In this document: in pieces, positions 25,803 to 34,310 of the stretch
Position numbering within the stretch: the first letter of the stretch is position 1
Layout: each line of letters opens with the position of its first letter
Origin: Microbacterium esteraromaticum
GTDB lineage: Bacteria > Actinomycetota > Actinomycetes > Actinomycetales > Microbacteriaceae
Assembly: GCF_028747645.1 (NCBI RefSeq)
Contig: NZ_CP118100.1
Location: 620,001-684,000 of the forward strand
Direction of reading: 5' to 3'
Length of the DNA: 64,000 nt
The notes under the pieces: model-generated
The model's input: only the letters and a program-made list of their open reading frames with translations
What the model was told of the DNA's origin: nothing
The model's database searches: none
Program-made: the position numbers and the translations under genes

Positions 25803-25907
25803 GACGTCGGCTCCTCTCCGTGACCGCTGTCCAGTCTGCCCCGCCGGACACGGAACCGGGGGAGCCACGCCCGACGCGCGCCAACCATCCGGCGCGTGTG
25901 AGGCGCC

Positions 25908-26777
25908 TCACTTCAGGAACAGTCCGGAATCGGGTCGGGGGGATGCCACAGCATCGGCATCCGTCACGATCGCGGCTCCGCGGGCGAAGGCCGCGACCTC
26001 GTCGCCCTGGGCGATCTTCGCGGGGTGAGGGCCGGCCGCAAGCAGCCGCGGCAACCACTCGGTGGGCAGCTCGCTCGTCGAAGCGACCAGGACGAGATTG
26101 CCGAAGCGGCGTCCCTTCAGCACCTGGGCGTCGGCGAGCAGGGCGACCTCGCGGAACACGTTCGAGACGGTCGCGACCTGGCGCCGGGCGAACGCGAGCC
26201 CGGGGCCGTCGGCGACGTTGACCAGCAGCACGCCGGTGGGCGAGAGCAGGCCGGCGATCTCGCGGTAGAACTCGATGCTCGTCAGGTGTGCCGGGGTCTG
26301 CGCCCCCGAGAAGACGTCCGAGACGACGAGGTCGCAGTGGCCGGTCAGCGCGGGTGGCATCCGGTTCAGCCCCTCCCGGGCGTCGCCGATGCGCACGCGG
26401 ATCGCCGCACCTCGCGGTAGCGGCAGGTGCTCGCGTACGAGCGCGACGAGCGGGGCCTCCCACTCGATGACCTGCTGGCGCGAGCCCGGGCGGGTGGTGG
26501 CGATGTACCGGGGGAGGGTCATTGCGCCGGCGCCGAGGTGCACCGCGCTGAGTGGGGCGGATGCTGTCGCGCCGAGCTGGTCGATGACGGCGCCCATCCG
26601 CACGATGTACTCGAAGTGCAGGTGCGTGGGATCGTCGAGGTCGACGTGCGACTGCGGTGTGCCGTCGACGATCAGCTCGAACCCGCTCGTGAACTCGGAT
26701 GCTGCGATCTCGGCCGATCCGCCGTGGTCCAGCCGCGCCCGCGGGTTCTCGTGCTCGCTCCCGCGTGATCTGCCCAT
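25908..26777 (-). CDS. Spermidine-synthase-like methyltransferase-fold protein
   Basis: A 289-residue protein of the polyamine-synthase fold. Visible are SAVHLGAGAMTLPRYIA (glycine loop, near 77-93), VIEWEAPLVALVREHL (acidic motif binding the nucleoside), RIGDAREGL and DLVVSDVFSGAQTPAHLTS, which matches the family's gate loop. Many actinobacterial proteins of this type lack polyamine activity, and the substrate is not evident. The C-terminal part is rich in small residues. It has its own leaderless promoter and faces away from the sugar-ABC operon. Confidence 0.85.
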   Translation of the reverse strand: MGRSRGSEHENPRARLDHGGSAEIAASEFTSGFELIVDGTPQSHVDLDDPTHLHFEYIVRMGAVIDQLGATASAPLSAVHLGAGAMTLPRYIATTRPGSRQQVIEWEAPLVALVREHLPLPRGAAIRVRIGDAREGLNRMPPALTGHCDLVVSDVFSGAQTPAHLTSIEFYREIAGLLSPTGVLLVNVADGPGLAFARRQVATVSNVFREVALLADAQVLKGRRFGNLVLVASTSELPTEWLPRLLAAGPHPAKIAQGDEVAAFARGAAIVTDADAVASPRPDSGLFLK

Positions 26778-26789
26778 GCCAGAAGCCTA
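26775..26789 (-). promoter_or_regulatory. leaderless -10 element (TAGGCT) for the spermidine-synthase-like gene
   Basis: On the minus strand TAGGCT (26784-26789), 6 bases, then ATG 26777. Confidence 0.65.
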
Positions 26790-26884
26790 GCCAGCCCGCT
26801 GCGCTCGTTTCCCTGCGCGGGTGGGGTGCTGCCCAACGTGTTCGGAAGGAATTATCACGACTCGGCCACGCCGCTGGGAACAAC

Positions 26885-26920
26885 TTGCAGTGAATTAATT
26901 AGTAATGGATACTTTCTAAT
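26885..26920 (+). promoter_or_regulatory. Promoter and operator of the amino-sugar uptake operon
   Basis: A -35 TTGCAG (26885-26890), 17-base spacer and -10 GATACT (26908-26913) make a good housekeeping promoter in an AT-rich patch. An inverted repeat ATTAGTAA / TTTCTAAT (26898-26905 and 26913-26920, one mismatch) overlaps the -10, where a repressor would block RNA polymerase. The RpiR/MurR gene at the end of the operon is the likely repressor. Confidence 0.65.
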
Positions 26921-26967
26921 ACGGAGGCGCTGGGCGCCATAGGACGTTTCAAAGAGGAGATCACCCG

Positions 26968-28260
26968 ATGCACAAGCGCATTCTTCCGGTCATTGCTCTC
27001 GGAGCAGTGGCCACCCTCGGCCTCGCGGCATGCACCGGCGGCAGCGGTTCCGCCGACGGCGCCACCGACGGCGAGGGCCAGGAGCTCACCGTCTGGATCA
27101 TGAAGGGCACCAACCCCGACGCATCCGCATTCTACGACGCCGTCTCGGACGCCTTCGAAGAGAAGACCGGCGCCACGGTCACCATCGAAGAGGTGCAGTG
27201 GGCAGACGCTCACGACCGCTTCGTGACCTCGATCGCCGGTGGCACCACCCCCGACATCGCCGAGACCGGCACCACCTGGACCGCCGAGTTCGCCGACGCC
27301 GGCGCGCTGCTGCCGATCGACGAGTACGTCGACGCCGAGTCGGGTCTGCGTGACGACCTGGTCGAGGGCCTGGCCGTGGCCGGCACCTACGGCGAAGAGC
27401 TCTATGGCATGCCCTGGTACGCCGGTGTGCGCGCACTCATGTACCGCACCGACGTGTTCGAAGAGCTGGGCCTCGAGGTCCCCACCACGTGGGACGAGAT
27501 CGTCACCGCGGGTGAGGCCATCAAGGCCGCCAAGCCCGAGATGATGGCCTTCCCGGTTCCCGGTGACGCCGAGTTCCAGGTCTACCCCTGGGTCTGGGGC
27601 GCGGGCGGCGAGATCGCCACGCTCGAGGGCGACACCTGGACCAGCGAGCTCGACAGCGCCGAGTCGCGTGCCGGCCTGCAGTTCTACACCGACCTGGCCA
27701 CCAAGCACGGCTTCTCGTCGGCCGGTGCCACCACGTGGCGCGAGACCGACCTCAGCGACGCCTTCTCGCAGGGCAACGTCGCGATGATGCTGAACGGCTC
27801 GTGGACCCCGAACGCACTCGTCGAGGCCAACCCCGAGCTCGAGGGCAAGATCGGCGCGGCGACCATCCCCGCGCAGGACGGCGGCGTCGCCCCGTCGGTT
27901 CTGGGTGGCTCGCACCTCTCGGTGTTCAACACCACCAAGAACGCCGACCTGGCTTGGGAGTTCGTCAAGCTGATGACCACGGGCGAGTTCGCCGAGCAGT
28001 GGGCTGCCGAGACCGGCTACTTCCCCGGCGTCGCCTCGGCGATGGAAGAGGCACTCGCCTCGACCGACCCGCTGATCGCCCCGTTCGCACAGCAGATGGT
28101 CGAGGGTGGCGCATCCGTGCCGGTGACCCCGAACTTCGGTGCCGTCCAGGCCAAGAAGACCACCAACGCAATGCTGCAGTCCATCCTCAGCGGCCAGAAG
28201 GACGTCGAGACGGCGACCAAGGAAGCCGCCGTTGAGATGACCGACCTGCTCAACAAGTAA
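26968..28260 (+). CDS. ABC sugar transporter substrate-binding lipoprotein
   Basis: A 430-residue binding protein of the maltose/chitobiose class. A signal sequence with lipobox LAAC (Cys near 22) anchors it outside the membrane. The fold's markers include ELTVWIMKG, YGMPWYAGVRALMYRTDVF, FSQGNVAMMLNGSW and GGSHLSVFNTTKNADLAWEFVK. It feeds the two permeases encoded next. An NagZ-like glycosidase in the same operon suggests GlcNAc-containing disaccharides such as GlcNAc-MurNAc or chitobiose. AGAGGAG sits before ATG 26968. No ATPase gene is present; a shared MsiK-type ATPase elsewhere probably powers it. Confidence 0.93.
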   Translation: MHKRILPVIALGAVATLGLAACTGGSGSADGATDGEGQELTVWIMKGTNPDASAFYDAVSDAFEEKTGATVTIEEVQWADAHDRFVTSIAGGTTPDIAETGTTWTAEFADAGALLPIDEYVDAESGLRDDLVEGLAVAGTYGEELYGMPWYAGVRALMYRTDVFEELGLEVPTTWDEIVTAGEAIKAAKPEMMAFPVPGDAEFQVYPWVWGAGGEIATLEGDTWTSELDSAESRAGLQFYTDLATKHGFSSAGATTWRETDLSDAFSQGNVAMMLNGSWTPNALVEANPELEGKIGAATIPAQDGGVAPSVLGGSHLSVFNTTKNADLAWEFVKLMTTGEFAEQWAAETGYFPGVASAMEEALASTDPLIAPFAQQMVEGGASVPVTPNFGAVQAKKTTNAMLQSILSGQKDVETATKEAAVEMTDLLNK

Positions 28261-28274
28261 GGCACGACACCTCC

Positions 28275-29249
28275 ATGTCAATGGTGCAAGCACCACCGCT
28301 GGCCACGGAAGCGGAGAACTCTCCCGCTCCCGTGGCCGGCGGCCGCAACCGCAGGGGCCTGTCCCTGGTCGCGGCACGTCCCTGGCTTCTGCTGGCCCCC
28401 GGGCTGATCATCCTCGCGGTGCTCATGCTCTGGCCGCTCGTCCAGGTGTTCATCTACTCGCTGCAGGACTACGGCCTGCGCCAGATCAACACCGGCGAGA
28501 ACAACTGGATCGGACTCGGCAACTACGTCGAGGCACTCAGCGATCCGACGCTGTGGACTGTGGTGCTGCCCAACACGGTCGGCTTCGCGGCCGTGGCGGT
28601 GTTCGTCACGGTCGCGGTCGGCACGCTCGTCGCGCTGCTTCTTGCGCGCCTGAGCACGCTGTGGCGGACCATCGTGTCCAGCTGCATCATGATCGCCTGG
28701 GCGATGCCGGCCGTCACCGGCACGTACGTCTGGACGTTCATCTTCGATGCCGACCGCGGCATCTTCAACGCGGTCCTCAAGGACCTCGGCCTGATCGACC
28801 AGTCGGTGAACTGGTTCACCAACCAGTGGTCGTTCTACGCGATCGTCCTGCTCAACGTCGTGCACCACGGCTTCCCGTTCGTGGCCATCACGGTGCTCGC
28901 CGGTCTGCTGGGCGTCTCGAAAGAGATGCTCGAGGCAGCCGCGATCGATGGTGCCAACGCCTGGACGCGCTTCTGGCGCATCACCTTCCCGACCCTGCGC
29001 CCCGTGTTCGCCGTGGTCATCATCCTGTCGACGATCTGGGACTTCAAGGTCTTCGCGCAGGTGTACCTGATGCCGGGTGGTAGCGGCGGCAACCGCGCCG
29101 TGCTCAACCTCGGTGTCTGGTCGTACGTCGAGTCGTTCGGGCAGAACCGGTACGGCTTCGGAGCCGCACTGGCCGTGCTGCTCACCCTGGTGCTGATCGG
29201 CATCACGATCGTCTACATCCGCTTCCTCATGAAGGAGGACGAGCTGTGA
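28275..29249 (+). CDS. ABC sugar transporter permease (MalF type)
   Basis: A 324-residue inner-membrane permease with six helices after a 30-residue Pro/Arg-rich N-terminus. The EAA loop that docks the ATPase reads LEAAAIDGANAWTRFWRITFP (near 217-237). It follows the binding protein by 14 bases and overlaps the next permease by four, so the three are one transporter. Sequence cannot tell the sugar; context points to amino-sugar disaccharides. ATG 28275 has a second ATG six bases later, and neither has a strong ribosome site. Confidence 0.93.
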   Translation: MSMVQAPPLATEAENSPAPVAGGRNRRGLSLVAARPWLLLAPGLIILAVLMLWPLVQVFIYSLQDYGLRQINTGENNWIGLGNYVEALSDPTLWTVVLPNTVGFAAVAVFVTVAVGTLVALLLARLSTLWRTIVSSCIMIAWAMPAVTGTYVWTFIFDADRGIFNAVLKDLGLIDQSVNWFTNQWSFYAIVLLNVVHHGFPFVAITVLAGLLGVSKEMLEAAAIDGANAWTRFWRITFPTLRPVFAVVIILSTIWDFKVFAQVYLMPGGSGGNRAVLNLGVWSYVESFGQNRYGFGAALAVLLTLVLIGITIVYIRFLMKEDEL

Positions 29250-30079
29250 ACCCCCGCCCTCGTCTCAGCTCGCGCATCGGCGTCGGAGTCGCGGTCGTCG
29301 CCGTCCTCGTCTTCACGCTCTTCCCGGTGTACTGGATGGTCTCCAGTGCGCTCGACGCCAAGGCCTCCAGCGGTGGCCAGTCGCTCGTGCCGCAGGAGTT
29401 CACGTTCGACAACTTCGCCTACGTGCTCACCGACGGCGGTTTCGGCACCTACCTGCGCAACTCGGCGATCGTGGCGCTGGTCACGGTGCTGGTCAGCGCG
29501 CTGGTGTGCCTGCTCGCGGCCGTCGCGGTCGCCCGCTTCCGATTCAAGTTCCGCACCATGATCCTGATGATGATCCTCATCGTGCAGATGGTGCCGCTCG
29601 AAGCGCTCGTGATCCCGCTGTTCCTGCAGGTCAAGAGCCTGGGCCTGCTCAACAGCATCCTCGGCCTGATGGTCGTCTACGTCGCACTCTCGCTCGCGTT
29701 CGGCATCTGGATGCTGCGCGGCTTCGTCGCAGCCGTTCCGGTCGAGCTCGAAGAAGCCGCCTACATCGACGGCGCCAGCTGGTGGCGCATGTTCCGCTCG
29801 GTGCTGCTGCCGCTCGTCATGCCGGGTCTGGTCGCCACGAGCATCTTCAGCTTCATCACCGCCTGGAACGAGTTCATCTTCGCGATGACGATCCTCGGCG
29901 GGGCGAGCGACCAGTACACCGTCTCGATCGGTCTGAAGTCATTCTTCGGGCTGCACGCCAACGAGTGGGGCTACATCATGGCTGCCTCGACGATCATCAC
30001 CATCCCGGTCATGATCTTCTTCATCATCGTTCAGCGCCGGCTCTCGGCCGGCATGGTTGCAGGGGCGGTCAAGGGATGA
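29246..30079 (+). CDS. ABC sugar transporter permease (MalG type)
   Basis: A 277-residue permease with six helices. Its EAA loop is LEEAAYIDGASWWRMFRSVLLP (near 173-194), with FITAWNEFIFAMTIL typical of MalG relatives. GTG 29246 overlaps the stop of the MalF-type gene and has AAGGAGG upstream. Its own stop overlaps the ATG of the glycosidase gene, so transport and hydrolysis are translationally coupled. It forms the channel with the MalF-type subunit. Confidence 0.94.
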   Translation: MNPRPRLSSRIGVGVAVVAVLVFTLFPVYWMVSSALDAKASSGGQSLVPQEFTFDNFAYVLTDGGFGTYLRNSAIVALVTVLVSALVCLLAAVAVARFRFKFRTMILMMILIVQMVPLEALVIPLFLQVKSLGLLNSILGLMVVYVALSLAFGIWMLRGFVAAVPVELEEAAYIDGASWWRMFRSVLLPLVMPGLVATSIFSFITAWNEFIFAMTILGGASDQYTVSIGLKSFFGLHANEWGYIMAASTIITIPVMIFFIIVQRRLSAGMVAGAVKG

Positions 30080-31554
30080 ACATCGACGAACTCGAGCGCC
30101 TCGCAAACGGCGTGCTGTGGCCGGGCTTCCTCGGCACGACCGCGCCGGAGTGGCTGCAGCACGAGCTGGGCCGCGGCCTCGCCGGTGCGGTGTACTTCGG
30201 TCAGAACCTCGGCCCGGGCCTGTCGGACCTCAGCACCGAGATCCTCACCGCCAACCCGGACGCCCTGATCGGCATCGATGAGGAGGGCGGCAGCGTCACC
30301 CGCCTCGAAGCGGTCGACGGATCGACCCTGCCCAGCGCCTACCAGCTGGGCCGTCTGGATGACGTCGCCGCCACGAAGGCGAACGGCGCTGAGATCGCGC
30401 GCCGCGTGCAGGCCGTGGGCGGCAACGTCGCGCTGGCACCGGTCGCCGATGTCAACACCGACCCCCGCAACCCCGTGATCGGGGCGCGCTCTTTCGGCCC
30501 GGATGAGGCCGTCGTCGCGCGTCACACCGTGGCCGCGCTGGAGGGCATCCAGGGCACGGGCGTCGCCGCGTGCGTCAAGCACTTCCCTGGGCACGGCGAC
30601 ACTCACCTCGACTCGCACCACGACCTGCCGGTGATCACTCTGGACGTCGACGAGTTCGACCGGGTGCATGTCGAGCCGTTCCGCGCCGCCGTCGCGGCCG
30701 GAGTGGATGCCGTCATGACCGCTCACATCGTCGTTCCGGCGTGGGGCGAGCAGCCCGCGACGCTGAACGCGCACGTGCTGGGCATGCTGCGCGAGGCCGG
30801 TTTCGAAGGCGTCATCATCACGGATGCCCTCGACATGGCCGCCATTCGCGAGACGGTCGGCCTTGGTGGGGGAGCAGCCCGCGCCCTCGCCGCCGGTGCC
30901 GACCTGCTGTGCATCGGCAACCCGACCAACCCCGGCGACGCCGCGTTCCCCGATCAGGACGAGCGCGACTTCCACGCCGCCCGCAACGGCATCATCGCCG
31001 CGCTGCGCGACGGTTCGCTCTCCCGGGAGCGGGTCGAACAGGCGGCAGCCCGTGTGGCTGCGCTGGCGACCAAGCTCCGTGGCGAGTCCCCGAACGAAGG
31101 CGCCGAGCCACTCGACCTCGACCCGATCGTGCGTCGTGCGATCTCGGTCACGGGCGCCCTGCCGGCAGCATCCGACTTGCACGTGCTCGACGCACGTCGA
31201 CGCTCGACCCTCGCGGTCGACAGCGCCGCATCGTACGTCTCGCAGACGTTGGCCGGCGACGGCGCGTGCGTGCGCCTGGATGTCACGACCGCGTCGACGG
31301 ACGAGCAGGACGCCGCTGTGGATGCTGCACATGCGGCATCCGCCCTGCCGGTCATCCTGGTGGACTCGCCCGACACCAGCGCTGCGCAGCGCGCGCTGGT
31401 CGAGCGAGCCGCCGTACGTGCGCCGGGTGCCGTCGTCGTCAACGTGGGCCTGGCAGCGCGGGAGCCGCTGCCGTTGCCGACGGTCGAGGTCGGAGCAGCC
31501 AGCCGGATCAGCGCGCGCCTCACACGGGAGATGCTGCTCGGGCGCACGGGCTGA
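30076..31554 (+). CDS. Glycoside hydrolase family 3, NagZ-like beta-N-acetylglucosaminidase
   Basis: A 492-residue cytoplasmic enzyme (no signal peptide). The NagZ signature KHFPGHGDTHLDSHHDLP (about 169-186) includes the loop His-Asp dyad that acts as general acid, and VIITDALDMAAI holds the nucleophile Asp. NagZ releases GlcNAc from GlcNAc-anhydroMurNAc or GlcNAc-MurNAc. A C-terminal domain of about 140 residues goes beyond the 340-residue E. coli enzyme, like two-domain Gram-positive NagZ. It overlaps the permease by four bases, and an RpiR/MurR regulator follows. Together they fit peptidoglycan recycling. Confidence 0.92.
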   Translation: MNIDELERLANGVLWPGFLGTTAPEWLQHELGRGLAGAVYFGQNLGPGLSDLSTEILTANPDALIGIDEEGGSVTRLEAVDGSTLPSAYQLGRLDDVAATKANGAEIARRVQAVGGNVALAPVADVNTDPRNPVIGARSFGPDEAVVARHTVAALEGIQGTGVAACVKHFPGHGDTHLDSHHDLPVITLDVDEFDRVHVEPFRAAVAAGVDAVMTAHIVVPAWGEQPATLNAHVLGMLREAGFEGVIITDALDMAAIRETVGLGGGAARALAAGADLLCIGNPTNPGDAAFPDQDERDFHAARNGIIAALRDGSLSRERVEQAAARVAALATKLRGESPNEGAEPLDLDPIVRRAISVTGALPAASDLHVLDARRRSTLAVDSAASYVSQTLAGDGACVRLDVTTASTDEQDAAVDAAHAASALPVILVDSPDTSAAQRALVERAAVRAPGAVVVNVGLAAREPLPLPTVEVGAASRISARLTREMLLGRTG

Positions 31555-31568
31555 AGCCGTGAACCTCC

Positions 31569-32375
31569 GTGGACGATGACGTTCTTGAGCAGGTTCGGCG
31601 CTCGATACCCGGACTGAGCGCAGCTGAGAGGAAGGTTGCCGAGCGGTTGCTCGTCGACCCGACGGTTGTGATCGACCTGGCGATCAACGACCTGGCGAAG
31701 CTGTGCTCGACCTCGATCTCGACAGTCGCACGCTTCGCGCAGTCACTCGGCTTCAGCGGGTACCGCGAGCTGCGAGTCGCGGTGGCGCGCTCACTCACGC
31801 TGCAGCAGGCGCAGCAGGTGCGATTCGGTCTGGAGACCACCGCGATCTCGTGCGATGACAGCACCGCACAGGTCGCCGCGAAGCTGGCTGCGCGTGAGAT
31901 CGACGCGATCGAGACGGCCGCGCGGACGCTCGACGTCGCGGCGCTCGATCGGGTCGCCGAGGCGGTCGCGGATGCCAGGTGCGTCGACGTCTTCGGCCAG
32001 GGTGGATCGTCTCTGGTGGCTCAGGACCTGCAGTTCAAGCTCGCGCGGATCGGGTGCGTGGCGTCGCACTCGGCAGATCCGCACATGGCGCTGACGATGG
32101 CGGCTCTGCGCGGCCCGCGAGACGTCGCGATCGGCGTCTCGCACACGGGCGAGACGATCGAGACCATTCGCGTGCTCGAGGCTGCGCGCGCGGCAGGCGC
32201 ACTGACGGTGGCGATCACGAGCGCCGCCGGTGCTCCGGTCGCGACGGTCGCCGACGTCGTGCTGATCACGCACGCACGCGACTCGTCGTTCCGTGGCGCG
32301 GCGATGTCGAGTCGGATCGCGTTGCTCGCACTCGTCGATGTGCTGTTCGTCCGCGTCGCGCAGCGCCGCGGATAG
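31569..32375 (+). CDS. RpiR/MurR family transcriptional regulator
   Basis: A 268-residue regulator. The N-terminal RpiR helix-turn-helix (about 1-75) includes SAAERKVAERLLVDP and STSISTVARFAQSLGFSGYR. The C-terminal SIS domain (about 105-250) binds sugar phosphates: VDVFGQGGSSLVAQDLQFKL and DVAIGVSHTGETIETI are its ligand loops. RpiR proteins in such operons sense MurNAc-6-P or GlcN-6-P. It is the last gene of the uptake operon, so it likely regulates the promoter at 26885-26920. GTG 31569 starts 14 bases after the glycosidase stop. Confidence 0.92.
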   Translation: MDDDVLEQVRRSIPGLSAAERKVAERLLVDPTVVIDLAINDLAKLCSTSISTVARFAQSLGFSGYRELRVAVARSLTLQQAQQVRFGLETTAISCDDSTAQVAAKLAAREIDAIETAARTLDVAALDRVAEAVADARCVDVFGQGGSSLVAQDLQFKLARIGCVASHSADPHMALTMAALRGPRDVAIGVSHTGETIETIRVLEAARAAGALTVAITSAAGAPVATVADVVLITHARDSSFRGAAMSSRIALLALVDVLFVRVAQRRG

Positions 32376-32448
32376 TCGTCGCGACCGGGAGGGCGAAGGC
32401 TGCGACGGGGTCCGGCTCAAGCCGATACCGGATCGCAACCTTCGGAGG

Positions 32449-32478
32449 TTTGGAATACCCGCGTCGGCTGGGTACCTT
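32449..32478 (+). promoter_or_regulatory. Possible promoter of the oligopeptide uptake operon
   Basis: TTTGGA (32449-32454) and TACCTT (32473-32478) are 18 bases apart, upstream of the binding-protein gene. The hexamers are only fair matches, so this is a guess from spacing and position. Confidence 0.3.
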
Positions 32479-32550
32479 CGGAGCATCACGTGTGAGGGTG
32501 CGATGCTGCACCCGGACCGCGCAATGAAGCGTTCACAAGAGAGGTTCATC

Positions 32551-34230
32551 ATGACCCACAGCCCCCTGCGCCGACGAGGGCTCGCCCTCGCAGCCGGAGC
32601 CGGTGTCGCGGCCCTGCTGCTGACCGGATGCGTCGCCAGCGAGCGCGACGACAGCGCCGATGACGGTGGCGGATCCGACGTTGACACGACGTTCGTCTTT
32701 GCGGCGTCGTCCGACCCGGCCAGCCTTGACCCCTCCCTCGCCCAGGACGGTGAGACCTTCCGCGTCTCGCGTCAGATCTTCGAGGGTCTGGTGGGCACCG
32801 AGCCGGGCACCGCTGACCCGGCTCCGCTGCTCGCCGAGGAATGGGAGTCGTCCGAGGACGGCATGTCGCACACCTTCACGCTGAAGCAGGACGTGACCTT
32901 CCACGACGGCACGCCGTTCAACGCCGAGGCCGTGTGCTTCAACTTCGACCGCTGGTACAACTGGACCGGCGTGCTGGCCTCCGAGGCTGTGGGCTACTAC
33001 TACAACAAGCTCTTCAAGGGCTACGCGTCCAACCCCGACGATGCCGTGTACAAGTCGTGCACGACGGAGGGCGACGACAAGGTCACGATCGAGCTGAACA
33101 AGCCGTTCGCCGGCTTCGTAGCATCCCTCTCGCTCCCCGCCTTCGCCATGCAGAGTCCCTCGGCGCTCGAGGAGTTCTCGGCCGACGAGGTCGGCGGCAC
33201 CGCCGAGGCGCCCGTGCTCTCGGAGTACGCGCAGGGCCACCCGGTCGGTACCGGTCCCTTCCAGTTCGACTCGTGGGCCCCGGGTGAGAACGTCACCCTG
33301 ACCGCCTACGACGACTACTGGGGCGAGCAGGGCCAGATCGAAGAGGTCATCTTCCGCGTGATCGGCGACCCGACGGCGCGCCGCCAGGCGCTCGAGGCCG
33401 GCGATATCGACGGCTACGACCTGGTCGGCCCGGCCGACACGCAAGCGCTCGAAGACAAGGGCTTCACCATGGTGTCGCGCCCGCCGTTCACGGTGCTCTA
33501 CCTTGCCTTCAACCAGGCCGTTCCCGAGCTGCAGGACCTCGAGGTGCGTCAGGCGCTGTCGTACGCCATCGACAAGGACGCGCTGATCAAGCAGGTGCTG
33601 CCCGAGGGCACCGAGAAGGCGACGCAGTTCGTGCCGCCGGTCGTCAACGGCTACAACGAGGGCGTCACCACGTACGACTACGACCCCGACATGGCCAAGT
33701 CGTTGCTCGAGGATGCCGGCTACACGGCCGACAACCCGCTGTCGCTGACCTTCAACTACCCGGTCAATGTCTCGCGCCCCTACATGCCGGACCCCGAGCA
33801 GATCTTCACCGTGCTGGCCCGCCAGCTCGAAGAGGTCGGCGTGCAGATCACGCCCGAGACCGACGCATGGAACCCGGACTACCTCGAGAAGATCACCGCG
33901 ACGCCCGACCACGGCATCCACCTGCTCGGCTGGACCGGTGACTACAACGACACCGACAACTTCGTCGGCGTCTTCTTCGGCCAGCAGAGCTCCGAGTGGG
34001 GCTTCGACAACCCCGAGCTGTTCACGGCCCTGTCCGAGGCCCGCGGCGTGTCGAGCATCGACGAGCAGACGCCGCTGTACGAGGCGATCAACGAGCAGGT
34101 CGCGCAGTTCATCCCCGGTGTGCCGATCGCGCACCCGGCGCCGACCCTGGCATTCGACGAGCGGGTGGAGAGCTACCCGGCGAGCCCGGTGAACGACGAG
34201 GTCTTCACCGACATCGTGCTCACCAAGTAA
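32551..34230 (+). CDS. Oligopeptide ABC transporter substrate-binding lipoprotein
   Basis: A 559-residue family-5 binding protein (DppA/OppA type). The signal ends in lipobox LLTGC (Cys near 27). Family marks: PASLDPSLAQDGETFRVSRQ, VTFHDGTPFNAEAVCFNFDRW (the SBP_bac_5 signature), PVGTGPFQFDSWAPGE and FNQAVPELQDLEVRQALSYA. It binds peptides outside the membrane for the permeases downstream. The gene follows the amino-sugar operon, so peptides from cell-wall turnover are an attractive ligand, but this is inference. GAGAGG precedes ATG 32551; a longer reading frame upstream lacks the signal peptide position and is not used. Confidence 0.93.
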   Translation: MTHSPLRRRGLALAAGAGVAALLLTGCVASERDDSADDGGGSDVDTTFVFAASSDPASLDPSLAQDGETFRVSRQIFEGLVGTEPGTADPAPLLAEEWESSEDGMSHTFTLKQDVTFHDGTPFNAEAVCFNFDRWYNWTGVLASEAVGYYYNKLFKGYASNPDDAVYKSCTTEGDDKVTIELNKPFAGFVASLSLPAFAMQSPSALEEFSADEVGGTAEAPVLSEYAQGHPVGTGPFQFDSWAPGENVTLTAYDDYWGEQGQIEEVIFRVIGDPTARRQALEAGDIDGYDLVGPADTQALEDKGFTMVSRPPFTVLYLAFNQAVPELQDLEVRQALSYAIDKDALIKQVLPEGTEKATQFVPPVVNGYNEGVTTYDYDPDMAKSLLEDAGYTADNPLSLTFNYPVNVSRPYMPDPEQIFTVLARQLEEVGVQITPETDAWNPDYLEKITATPDHGIHLLGWTGDYNDTDNFVGVFFGQQSSEWGFDNPELFTALSEARGVSSIDEQTPLYEAINEQVAQFIPGVPIAHPAPTLAFDERVESYPASPVNDEVFTDIVLTK

Positions 34231-34245
34231 GCCGTCCACGCGGCG

Positions 34246-34288
34246 ATCACGCGTCCTGACGCCCCACGAGGGCGCCAGGACGCGTGAT
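34246..34288 (+). terminator. Strong hairpin between binding-protein and permease genes
   Basis: Nineteen-base arms with one mismatch (34246-34264 and 34270-34288) around a 5-base loop, starting 16 bases after the stop of the binding-protein gene. No T-tract follows. It probably lets most transcripts stop or be trimmed here, so the binding protein is made in excess over the permeases. Confidence 0.75.
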
Positions 34289-34310
34289 CCCGCCATACCC
34301 GGAGACCACC

